Under the pieces are notes generated by a model, which was not told the origin of the DNA, did no database searches, and was given only the letters and a program-made list of their open reading frames with translations. Positions 54,082-61,874 of a DNA stretch of 64,000 nucleotides are shown in pieces. The number at the start of each line of letters is the position of its first letter. Position 1 is the first letter of the stretch. The translations under genes and the position numbers were made by a program. Source of the stretch: Nocardia yamanashiensis NBRC 100130 (GTDB lineage: Bacteria > Actinomycetota > Actinomycetes > Mycobacteriales > Mycobacteriaceae); the NCBI RefSeq assembly GCF_001613325.1, contig NZ_BDCD01000026.1, positions 1-64,000 of the forward strand, written 5' to 3'.

Positions 54082-57000
54082 GTGCGGCAGAGTACGACAG
54101 CGTCCAACGATTCCACCCCCTTCCCGCGGGTGTCGATCGTCGGTGTCGGCTGCCGGGCAGCCGACACCGAATTCGATCGCGACTGGTTCGGCATCAGCGC
54201 CACCGACGCCGCCGGCCTGGACCCGCGGCACCGGGTGAGTCTCGAGATCGCGGTGGAGGCCATCGACGACGCCGGACTCGGTTGCCTGGCAGCGGGTTCC
54301 GCCGCCGCGGTCATTCTCGGCGCGTCCGGCTTCACCACGCCCAATGCCGCCCGCCTGCTCTCCCGCGCCCTGAACCTGCACGGCCCCAGCCTGCTCGTCG
54401 ACAGCGAAGCCGACACCCCGCTCATCGCCGTCGACACCGCCGTCCGCCTGCTCGCCGACGAAGCCATCCCCTTCGTGCTGGCCGGCGGCACCGATCTCAC
54501 CGTCCTGCCGGACATCTCGGGCATCCGGCTCTCCGGCGACGGCACCCTCTGCACCGTCCTCGTCCTGCAACGCACCGCCGACGCCGCCCGCACCGGCACC
54601 CGCCGCTACGCCGACATCACCGGCCCCCGGCCCGAAGGCGGGCTGACCCGGATAGTCCTGCACGACCACACCGCCGTACCGGCCCGGCACCGATACGAAC
54701 TGGACGGTGGAACTCCCACTGCGGCAATAGCTTCCGGCCAATCAACCGGCACGCACGACGACAGCCCAGCCACGAACTCCGGCCCCGCCGCCGGCAAATC
54801 CGATGACGGCGGCACCCGCGCCACCCACCCCACCGCACCGCACCGCCCAGCACCGCCGACCCCGTTCCCCATCGTCCTCGGCGGCCCCGACGCCGCCGCC
54901 ATCCGGGCACTGGCCCTGCACTGGGCCGGCCGCGTCGGCGCCTACCGCAGCGTCCACGAATTCGCCACGGCCACCGCCCGTCTGCTCCCCGAACCCACCC
55001 GTGCCGCCGTCCTCGCCCGCGACACCGGCGACGCCGCCACCCAGCTCCGTATCCTCGCCGCCCGCATCCCCGCGGCGCCCGCTACCACCGTCGCGCCCCC
55101 GCAACACCCCGTGCGGCAGCACAATTCGGCGATTCAAGATGCCTCGGGCCGGTGGGAAGGCGTCGAACTGCCCGCATTGCGCTGGGCGATACCGGCCGAA
55201 GGGGACATCTTCGGCCCCGCGTCCGAAAAGCGGGCGGGCGGAATGCTTTTCCTGTTCTCCGGCAGCGGGTTTCATCCCCGCATGGGGCGAGGACTGGCCG
55301 GTCGATATCCGGTCTTCGCACGACGCCTCACGGAAGCGGCCGACGCGATCGCCGAAGCGGGCGGGCCGCGCGTCTGGACGCCGCGTCACGGCTTCGGAAA
55401 CGGTTCCACCGGTGTGGATTTCACGCAACCCGCGGTATTCGCCTACCAGGTGGCACTGGCCGCGCTGCTGGAGTTCTGGGGCGTGCTGCCCGACGCCCTG
55501 GCCGGGCACGGGGCGGGTGAACTCGCGGCGGCGGTGGCCGGTGGCGCACTGCCGCTCACGGATGCCGCCCGCATCGTGGTGACCCGCGGACGCCTGCTGG
55601 ACCGAGCCGCCGAGGAAAGCGCCGCCGCCGTGCTGGAAGCCACCCCCGCCGAAGCCCTGCGCCTGGTCGAGCCCATGCGCACGGCGGTCGGCCTGGCCGC
55701 CATCCACGGCCCCAGCTCGGTGACCGTCACGGGCGAGCCGCGCTATATCGACGCCCTCGTCCGCCGCGCCCACCGCCGCGCCATCTTCGCCCAGCGCATC
55801 GCCACGAACAATGTGGACGGCGCCGCCGCCACGATCGTCCACATACCGCGCGCGCGAACCATCGCGCCACAGTTGATCTCCACCCTCGCCGGGCTGGCCC
55901 CCGCCGTCCCCCATCTCCCCCTCTACTCGACCACCCACCGCGGCGCGCTGATAGCCGGCCCGCTCGCCGTTTCCACCGGCCACCGACCCGGCGACAGCCG
56001 CACCGGTGCCCCGGTGCCGACCTCGGTCGACGAAACCCGTTCCAGCACCGCGCGATACGGAACGCTCGGCCATCCCGCCGGGCTCGCACCGAAGAGCGGC
56101 GACCGAACCGAGTACGGCGATCGGCCGGAGACCCGGTCCGCCGTAATGGACGCCGACTACTGGGGTGCGAATGCCGCCGGTCCCGTGGAGTTGGCCGCGG
56201 CGCTGGAAATGGCCGTGGCGGATGGTATTTCGACCGTGGTGGAACTGTCGCCCCAACCGGTACTGGCGTCCGCGGTGCGGGATTACGGAGCGTTGCGGGA
56301 CGCCACCTATTCGACCGGGTCGACCACCGACGAGGCGGGAGCATTGCTGCGCATGCTGGCGCAGTTGCATGTGGAGGGCCGGCGGGTGGACTGGCCGGCG
56401 CTCGGACCGCATGCGGCGACGCCGCCGCGACGCCTGTGGCGACGCTCAGGGACGGCACGGGAACACGAACGGGCGGCCATCCCGATCATCTCCGGCGGGG
56501 AAATTCCTTGCGGCACCGGTCATTCGAACGCGTCGATGCGAGAGCGGCGGACCGCCGGACCCGGATTTCCGGCCGGACCGGAGGGTTGTCCCGACCCCAC
56601 GGAACCCGCGGATCGGCACGATGCGACGTTCACCGCTGGGGAACCGAACAGCGCGCGGGAAGCCTCCGCAGTCACGTATTCACTTCCGGGAGAGGGGCGT
56701 TGGCTCGGCCCCCTGCCCGGAGTGATGGTGCGGGCCGATGCGACCTACGTGGTCGCGGGCGGGCTCGGCGTCTACGGGGCCACGGCGGTGCGCTGGCTGC
56801 TGGACGCGGGGGCGCGGGATGTAGTGGTGCTGACGCGGGTGCCGCGAGCGCTGCCCACGCTGCTCGAGGGGCTCGAGGAGCGGGTGGTGATGGTGCGGTG
56901 TGATGTGGGAGATCGGCGGGATCTGGCGGGGGCGCTGCACGATATCCGGGAGTGCGGGTTGCCCATTCGGGGGGTGGTCTACGCGCGGGCGGAGCTGTGG

Positions 57001-57132
57001 GAACGGGTGGTGGCGGATCTGGCGGAGTTGACGGCGGACGATCCGGTCGAGTTCGCATGGCTGCTGGGGGACGGCGGGTGGCGGCGGATGCCCCGCGTGT
57101 CGGGTGGGGATGGGGTGGCGGCGCGGGAATGA
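54082..57132 (+). CDS. Degenerate type I PKS-like protein (KS-AT-KR remnants)
   Basis: Protein of 1016 aa. Residues 17-~200: ketosynthase-like start (VSIVGVGCR, FGISATDAAGLDPRHRVSLE), but the VDTACSS site reads VDSEADT, with Ala110 at the Cys position, and the second KS half is missing. Residues ~388-810: acyltransferase-like (LFLFSGSGFHPRMGRGLAGRYP), where GHSxG is GHGAG (Gly477 for Ser). Residues ~886-1000: ketoreductase Rossmann start (VVAGGLGVYGA) without a catalytic Tyr/Lys part. No acyl carrier domain. The frame is intact with GGGAGG before the GTG, so it is expressed as a pseudoenzyme or is recently decayed. Confidence 0.75.
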   Translation: MRQSTTASNDSTPFPRVSIVGVGCRAADTEFDRDWFGISATDAAGLDPRHRVSLEIAVEAIDDAGLGCLAAGSAAAVILGASGFTTPNAARLLSRALNLHGPSLLVDSEADTPLIAVDTAVRLLADEAIPFVLAGGTDLTVLPDISGIRLSGDGTLCTVLVLQRTADAARTGTRRYADITGPRPEGGLTRIVLHDHTAVPARHRYELDGGTPTAAIASGQSTGTHDDSPATNSGPAAGKSDDGGTRATHPTAPHRPAPPTPFPIVLGGPDAAAIRALALHWAGRVGAYRSVHEFATATARLLPEPTRAAVLARDTGDAATQLRILAARIPAAPATTVAPPQHPVRQHNSAIQDASGRWEGVELPALRWAIPAEGDIFGPASEKRAGGMLFLFSGSGFHPRMGRGLAGRYPVFARRLTEAADAIAEAGGPRVWTPRHGFGNGSTGVDFTQPAVFAYQVALAALLEFWGVLPDALAGHGAGELAAAVAGGALPLTDAARIVVTRGRLLDRAAEESAAAVLEATPAEALRLVEPMRTAVGLAAIHGPSSVTVTGEPRYIDALVRRAHRRAIFAQRIATNNVDGAAATIVHIPRARTIAPQLISTLAGLAPAVPHLPLYSTTHRGALIAGPLAVSTGHRPGDSRTGAPVPTSVDETRSSTARYGTLGHPAGLAPKSGDRTEYGDRPETRSAVMDADYWGANAAGPVELAAALEMAVADGISTVVELSPQPVLASAVRDYGALRDATYSTGSTTDEAGALLRMLAQLHVEGRRVDWPALGPHAATPPRRLWRRSGTAREHERAAIPIISGGEIPCGTGHSNASMRERRTAGPGFPAGPEGCPDPTEPADRHDATFTAGEPNSAREASAVTYSLPGEGRWLGPLPGVMVRADATYVVAGGLGVYGATAVRWLLDAGARDVVVLTRVPRALPTLLEGLEERVVMVRCDVGDRRDLAGALHDIRECGLPIRGVVYARAELWERVVADLAELTADDPVEFAWLLGDGGWRRMPRVSGGDGVAARE

Positions 57133-57139
57133 TGACGGG

Positions 57140-57529
57140 ATGGCAGAGCCGACTATTCAGGTGAAGTGGAAGGCGGAGCCGGACGAGCACGACTATCCGG
57201 CGGCCGCGGACTATCTGGAGATGCTCGCGGAACCGAAGGTCATCGAGACGGTAGTCGAGGAGTTGCGGCAGGTGAAGCTGGCGCACAAGAAGGCCAAGGA
57301 CATCCTGCGCGCCTCCGGGCTGGAGCTGGCGCCGGCATCGAATCCGTATGTGCGGCGGGATCTGGAGAAGATCGTGGCGGGCAAGGCTCTGTCGCCGATC
57401 CTGGTGGTGCGCGGGGATTTCCGTAAGGGCGTCCCGGCGGTGATCGCGGACGGCTACCACCGGGTGTGCGCCATCCACTATGCGGACGAGAACATCCAGA
57501 TTCCGGTGAAAATCGCGTCGATGCCGTGA
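57140..57529 (+). CDS. Small ParB-like protein
   Basis: Protein of 129 aa: a charged N-half (VKWKAEPDEHDYPAAADYLE, helix with KLAHKKAKDILRASG) and a C-half resembling the ParB/Srx N-terminal fold (SPILVVRGDFRKGVPAVIADGYHRVCAI), with the DGYHR stretch where ParB has DGxHR. Such folds bind nucleotides or DNA. Starts seven bases after the PKS-like stop and overlaps the antiporter (GTGA), so all three genes are one operon. Function unknown. Confidence 0.6.
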   Translation: MAEPTIQVKWKAEPDEHDYPAAADYLEMLAEPKVIETVVEELRQVKLAHKKAKDILRASGLELAPASNPYVRRDLEKIVAGKALSPILVVRGDFRKGVPAVIADGYHRVCAIHYADENIQIPVKIASMP

Positions 57530-58656
57530 ATTTCGAGATTCTCGCCCTGGTGACCGTGCTGGGGCTGGCGGGCCCGCTGCTGGCGTGGCGGCCGTCCTGG
57601 CACCTGCCGGTGATCCTGGGTGAGCTGATCGCCGGGATCGCGTTCGGCACCACCGGTTTCGGCGTCCTGCACCCCGAGGACCCGACCTTCACCTTCCTCG
57701 CCGACGTCGGTTTCGCGGTGGTCATGTTCGTGGCGGGCACGCACGTCCCGATCCGCGACGCGGCCATCCGCTCGGCGCTGGGCATCGGCGCGCTGCGGGC
57801 CGTCCTGGTCGGTGTCGCCGCCGTGGGGCTCGGGGTCGCGGTGGCGGCCTGGTTCGATACCGGGCACGGCCTGCTGTACGCGGTGCTCATCGCCTCCTCG
57901 TCGGCGGCCATCGTGCTGCCCATCATCGATTCGCAGGGGCTGAGCGGAAAACCGGTGCTGGAGTTGACCGCTCAGGTCGCCATCGCCGATGCCGCCGCGG
58001 TGGTGGCGCTGCCGCTGGTCATCGATACCGCGCACGCGGGCCGGGCGGCGCTGGGCGCGCTGGCGGTGTCGGCGGCGGCGGTCGGCATCTTCTTCCTGCT
58101 GCGCTATCTGGAGCGGTCCGGCCTGCGCCGGCGACTGCACAGGATCTCCGAGGACCGGCAGTTCGCCATGGAATTGCGGGTCAGCCTGGCGCTGCTGTTC
58201 CTGCTGTGCGCGATCGCCACCCGGGGCCACGTGTCGATCATGCTGGCGGGTTTCGCCATGGGTCTCACGGTGGCGGGCATCGGCGAACCCCGGCGGGTGG
58301 CGAAGCAGCTGTTCGCGATCAGCGACGGGTTCCTCGCGCCGCTGTTCTTCATCTGGCTGGGCGCGCGCCTGAACCTGCGCGAGTTCGGCGAGCACCCGTC
58401 GCTGATCCTGCTGGGCCTGGCACTCGGTGCGGCGGCGGTGCTCGCGCACATCGCGATGCGATTGCTCCGGCAGCCGGTTCCGCTGGGCGCGTTGGCCTCC
58501 GCGCAGATCGGCGTCCCGGTCGCGGCGGTCACGGTCGGCACCCAGATGCACGTCCTGAAGCCGGGCGAACCGGCGGCCCTGATGCTCGGCGCACTGATCA
58601 CGATCGCCGCGGCGGCGATCGGTTCGCGCCGCGCGGCCGCCAAGTCCCCCGCATAG
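57526..58656 (+). CDS. CPA2-family cation/proton antiporter
   Basis: Membrane protein of 376 aa with about eleven membrane segments. Family signatures: HLPVILGELIAGIAFGTTGFG, ADVGFAVVMFVAGT, ASSSAAIVLPIID and the helix-5-like QVAIADAAAVVALPLV with the conserved acidic residue; ISDGFLAPLFFIWLGARLN is also typical of KefB/NapA-type antiporters. No C-terminal RCK/TrkA domain. It exchanges Na+ or K+ for protons. GTG start overlaps the ParB-like gene. Confidence 0.82.
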   Translation: MNFEILALVTVLGLAGPLLAWRPSWHLPVILGELIAGIAFGTTGFGVLHPEDPTFTFLADVGFAVVMFVAGTHVPIRDAAIRSALGIGALRAVLVGVAAVGLGVAVAAWFDTGHGLLYAVLIASSSAAIVLPIIDSQGLSGKPVLELTAQVAIADAAAVVALPLVIDTAHAGRAALGALAVSAAAVGIFFLLRYLERSGLRRRLHRISEDRQFAMELRVSLALLFLLCAIATRGHVSIMLAGFAMGLTVAGIGEPRRVAKQLFAISDGFLAPLFFIWLGARLNLREFGEHPSLILLGLALGAAAVLAHIAMRLLRQPVPLGALASAQIGVPVAAVTVGTQMHVLKPGEPAALMLGALITIAAAAIGSRRAAAKSPA

Positions 58657-58670
58657 TCCCCGGGCGGGCG

Positions 58671-59066
58671 CTATTCGGCCGTCCTGCCCAGCAGCCGATC
58701 CGTCTCGCGCCGTTCGCGTTTGGTGGGCCGCCCCGAACCCCGGTCGCGGCGCGGCAGGGCGGCGACCAGCTGGGGATCGGGCGGGGGCGGGGACTTGTCG
58801 ATCATGCATTGCGCCGCGACGGGCGCGCCGACCCGCTTGGTGATCAACCGCTCCACGATCACGATGCGCTCCACGCCATTGACCCGGACCCGGATCTCGT
58901 CACCGGGTTTCAACGCGTGCGCCGGTTTCACCACCACCCCGTTGACTCGCACATGCCCGGCGCGGCACGCGGTCGCGGCGGCGGAGCGGGTCTTGAAAAG
59001 CCGAACGGCCCACACCCAAGAATCGACTCGGGCCTGGACCGGTTGGCTGGTGGGAGCAGGGGGCAC
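58671..59066 (-). CDS. S4-domain RNA-binding protein (Hsp15-like)
   Basis: Protein of 131 aa. The S4 domain (11-~85) opens VDSWVWAVRLFKTRSAA and has GHVRVNGVVVKPAHALKPGDEI; the basic tail is RDRGSGRPTKRERRETDRLLG. Bacterial Hsp15-type proteins bind stalled 50S subunits. GTG start at 59066 lies three bases after the NlpC/P60 stop and seven after a TATCGT box, so it can be read with that gene or from its own leaderless promoter. Confidence 0.8.
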   Translation of the reverse strand: MPPAPTSQPVQARVDSWVWAVRLFKTRSAAATACRAGHVRVNGVVVKPAHALKPGDEIRVRVNGVERIVIVERLITKRVGAPVAAQCMIDKSPPPPDPQLVAALPRRDRGSGRPTKRERRETDRLLGRTAE

Positions 59067-59069
59067 GCG

Positions 59070-59741
59070 CTACACGATACGGCGCGCGGTGACCACCTGG
59101 TCGGAGTTGAGGTTGGTGTAGGAGACCGGGGTACCGGACTGCACCGCGTTGAGCAGCTTGCCGCCGCCGGCGTAGATGCCGACGTGGCCGCCGCCGTTGG
59201 TGATCACGATGTCACCGGGCTGCAGGTTCTCGAAGGCGACGGGGGCGCCGACGTGGGACTGCTCGAAGCTGGTGCGCGGCAGGTCGATTCCGGCCTGCTT
59301 GTACGCCCACTGCACGAGGCCGGAGCAGTCGAAGCTGTAGGGACCCGACGCACCCCAGGAGTACTGGGCGCCGACCTTGGTGGCGGCCGCGTCCAGCGCG
59401 ATATTGCCGACCGAGTGGTTCTGCTGCTGGCCGCCGAAGACGTTGGGCAGCTGGAAGTCCTTACCGGGGGCCGCACCGACGGTGCCGCCCTGCGGGACCT
59501 GGAGCGCGGTGGCCGCGTCCTTGACCGCCTGGTTGAACTGGGTGACCTGCGGGGCGAATTCGTCCGGCACTTCGAAGCTGCCGAGCCCGGGTACATCCAC
59601 GGTGGCCGCCGTGGCGGTGATCGCCGGGAAGGCGCCGGTCGTCGTCGCGGCCATCGCACCCATGACGATGGCACCCTTCACGGAATTCGGTAGCCGAGAT
59701 TCCCGCTGCAAGCTGTGCTTACCCACCGAGCCGTTCTCCAT
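59070..59741 (-). CDS. Secreted NlpC/P60 peptidoglycan hydrolase
   Basis: Protein of 223 aa. Signal segment to about residue 46 (VKGAIVMGAMAATTTGAFPA, then ITATAA). A linker precedes the NlpC/P60 domain (~115-223) with the catalytic Cys139 (FDCSGLVQWAYKQAG) and His186 (GGGHVGIYAGGG). It cleaves D-glutamyl-diaminopimelate bonds in the wall. The long 5' leader holds a ydaO-type c-di-AMP riboswitch, so expression probably follows c-di-AMP and turgor, as for other actinobacterial wall hydrolases. Confidence 0.9.
   Translation of the reverse strand: MENGSVGKHSLQRESRLPNSVKGAIVMGAMAATTTGAFPAITATAATVDVPGLGSFEVPDEFAPQVTQFNQAVKDAATALQVPQGGTVGAAPGKDFQLPNVFGGQQQNHSVGNIALDAAATKVGAQYSWGASGPYSFDCSGLVQWAYKQAGIDLPRTSFEQSHVGAPVAFENLQPGDIVITNGGGHVGIYAGGGKLLNAVQSGTPVSYTNLNSDQVVTARRIV
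59074..59079 (-). promoter_or_regulatory. -10 box of a possible leaderless promoter (TATCGT-N7-GTG)
   Basis: On the minus strand TATCGT is followed by seven bases and the GTG at 59066. It lies inside the 3' end of the NlpC/P60 gene. Confidence 0.45.
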
Positions 59742-59756
59742 TTCTTCCTGAGCCTG

Positions 59757-59895
59757 CCGCCGACCGAGTTAGCTGACGGGTTCGGGCCAGGAAGTAGGCC
59801 CTACTCCTTCGGCTTGCGGCCGTGGGAGATTCACCCCAAACGAGACTGGGTCCCCGGTTCGATCGCGATGTGGTGGATCGCTCTCGATTAGGCGG
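59757..59895 (-). ncRNA. ydaO/yuaA c-di-AMP riboswitch
   Basis: Minus-strand leader 16 bases before the NlpC/P60 start. Family hallmarks in order: CCGCCTAATC (5' strand of P1), AACCGGGGACCCA, TTTGGGGTGAATC, GTAGGGCCTACTTCC, and the strongly conserved CCGAACCCGTCAGCTAAC, closing with GGCGG that pairs with the initial CCGCC. This is the standard order of the ydaO RNA. It should switch off the downstream gene on binding c-di-AMP; the decision hairpin was not traced. Confidence 0.88.
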
Positions 59896-60113
59896 TAACG
59901 TCGCGGGCTGCCTCTCCGATGAAGCAACAGACTCCGCTAAGTCACGAGAAGATTACGACGACCCGAGTGTGTTGTCCACCCCAACGCGCGGGCGTGTTGT
60001 GTCGTAGCTCAAATTCCCCGGTCGCCAAGCGAAATCAGGTTCGGGACGCCGGATCACGGCTCGATATACCTGATCGACATCGCCGTTATAGAAGCGTTCG
60101 GGAACAGCGCCGA
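59896..60113 (-). other. Upstream region of the riboswitch and small gene
   Basis: No coding frame is supported. It contains the promoter of the riboswitch RNA (59950-59978) and, nearer 60113, nothing recognised. Confidence 0.6.
59950..59978 (-). promoter_or_regulatory. Promoter of the riboswitch-NlpC/P60 transcript
   Basis: On the minus strand, TGGACA (59973-59978) and TAATCT (59950-59955) are separated by 17 bases, a good sigma-70 type spacing. Transcription would start near 59943, about 50 bases before the riboswitch. Confidence 0.65.
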
Positions 60114-60374
60114 TCACCCCCGATCGGACACCGCGCGCTCCAATTCCGCGATGCGCCGCCGGGCGTCGGCCAGCTCGACCTCGAGCTTGCCCAGCGCCAT
60201 CACCAGCGGTCCCACCGCGAGATCGGCCACCAGTTGCGGATCGTCGTAACCGCGTTCGATGGCCACCAGAATGTTCTTCCGGATCAGGGTGGCCACGGGG
60301 GCCTGCGCGGGCACGTCCCAGGATTCCACCACCTCCGCGACGGTGTGCGGCATTTGCGGCGTTTCCTCCGACAT
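60114..60374 (-). CDS. Small uncharacterised protein with C-terminal coiled coil
   Basis: Protein of 86 aa with no recognised family. A predicted helix (VAEVVESWDVPAQAP, then LIRKNILVAIERG) and an acidic coiled-coil tail MALGKLEVELADARRRIAELERA. AGGAGGGG lies before the ATG at 60374. It sits between the riboswitch region and a divergent AAA ATPase gene (189 bases), and may act with it; this is inference. Confidence 0.65.
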   Translation of the reverse strand: MSEETPQMPHTVAEVVESWDVPAQAPVATLIRKNILVAIERGYDDPQLVADLAVGPLVMALGKLEVELADARRRIAELERAVSDRG

Positions 60375-60563
60375 GTACCCCTCCTGGACTGGATCGTTCG
60401 CGAACCCGACATAAGGGTAGAGACCGCAAGGGACGCAAGGGGTGCGAACGCCGGCGCGCGGGTATGCCGATCGATAACTACCTCTACGACCAGCGCTATA
60501 CGGCCGGATAATCCGGAATCATCGCCCGACGCGGCCGGGATTCGCGCGCTACGGTTGGGCCGC

Positions 60564-61748
60564 ATGGACCCCGTCCGCAACCCGTACGCCCCCGGCGCCG
60601 GCCAGCGCCCGCCCGAATTGGCGGGCCGCGATCGCCAGCTCGACGCCTTCGACATCGTGCTGGAGCGGGTGGCCCGCGGACGTCCGGAGCGCAGCGTCAT
60701 GCTCACCGGATTGCGTGGCGTCGGAAAGACGGTGCTGCTCAACCAGCTTCGCTCGGCGGCCCGCGCGGCCGGTTGGGGCACCGGGAAATTGGAGGCGCGC
60801 CCGGATCAGGAACTGCGCCGCCCGCTCTCCTCGGCCCTGCACATGGCGGTGCGCTCGATCGCGGTGGCGCATCGCAATCCGGAGCAGGTGGACGATTTCC
60901 TCGGCATTCTCAAGGCTTTCGCGCTGCGTTCCACCGCGGACAAGGGCATGCGGGAGCGCTGGAATCCCGGCATCGACGTCCCGGCGGTGACCGGCCGCGC
61001 CGATTCCGGCGATATCGAGATCGATCTGGTCGAGCTGCTCATGGAGGCCGCGCAGCTGGCCCGCGATATCGGGGTGGGCATCGCGATCTTCATCGACGAG
61101 ATGCAGGATCTGGGCCCGGCGGATATCTCGGCGATCTGCGGCGCGTGCCACGAATTGAGCCAGGACGCCGCGCCTTTGATCGTGGTGGGCGCGGGCCTGC
61201 CGCATCTGCCCGCGGTGCTGTCGGCCTCGCGCAGCTACTCCGAGCGCCTGTTCTCCTATCACCGCATCGACCGGCTGGACCGGGGCGCGGCGGATCAGGC
61301 GCTGATCGCCCCGGCCGAGCGGGAGAACGTGAAGTACAGCGACGCCGCGCTGGCGGCGCTGTACGAGAAGGCCGACGGCTACCCGTATTTCGTGCAGGCG
61401 TACGGCAAGGCGACCTGGGACGTGGCGGCGCAGAGCCCGATCTCGGCCGAGGACGTGGAGGTGGCCGCGCCGCACGCCGAGGAAGAACTAGCGGTCGGTT
61501 TCTTCGGTTCCCGCTACGAGCGGGCGACCCCGGCGGAGCGGGAGTACATGCGCGCCATGGCCGATCTGTCCGGTGACGACGGACCGGTCGCCACCGCCAC
61601 CGTGGCCAAGGAGCTCAATCGCAAACCGGCCTCGCTGTCCCCGGCCCGCGACGGCCTGATCAAGAAGGGGCTCATCTATTCGGCGGAGCGCGGCACCATC
61701 GGTTTCACGGTGCCGCATTTCGGGCGTTATCTACGCGGCGTGCAATAG
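60564..61748 (+). CDS. AAA-type ATPase with winged-helix C-terminus
   Basis: Protein of 394 aa. Walker A GLRGVGKT (49-56), Walker B IFIDEMQDL (near 174-182), sensor region VVGAGLPHLP. The C-terminal ~80 residues (ATVAKELNRKPASLSPARDGLIKKGLIY) form a winged helix, so it resembles Orc1/Cdc6-like or STAND-type AAA ATPases in which an ATPase is joined to a DNA-binding module. A TACGGT box lies eight bases before the ATG. Partner unknown. Confidence 0.75.
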   Translation: MDPVRNPYAPGAGQRPPELAGRDRQLDAFDIVLERVARGRPERSVMLTGLRGVGKTVLLNQLRSAARAAGWGTGKLEARPDQELRRPLSSALHMAVRSIAVAHRNPEQVDDFLGILKAFALRSTADKGMRERWNPGIDVPAVTGRADSGDIEIDLVELLMEAAQLARDIGVGIAIFIDEMQDLGPADISAICGACHELSQDAAPLIVVGAGLPHLPAVLSASRSYSERLFSYHRIDRLDRGAADQALIAPAERENVKYSDAALAALYEKADGYPYFVQAYGKATWDVAAQSPISAEDVEVAAPHAEEELAVGFFGSRYERATPAEREYMRAMADLSGDDGPVATATVAKELNRKPASLSPARDGLIKKGLIYSAERGTIGFTVPHFGRYLRGVQ

Positions 61749-61874
61749 CGGAATGTTCGCTGCACCACCAAGATCATTGCGCGACAAGCCTTTTTGATCT
61801 TTGCTGACGTCTACCGGTGGGTAACAAAGGCTCCTACACTCGAATGTGATTGGCATCACCTCGAGGAGCACAGC

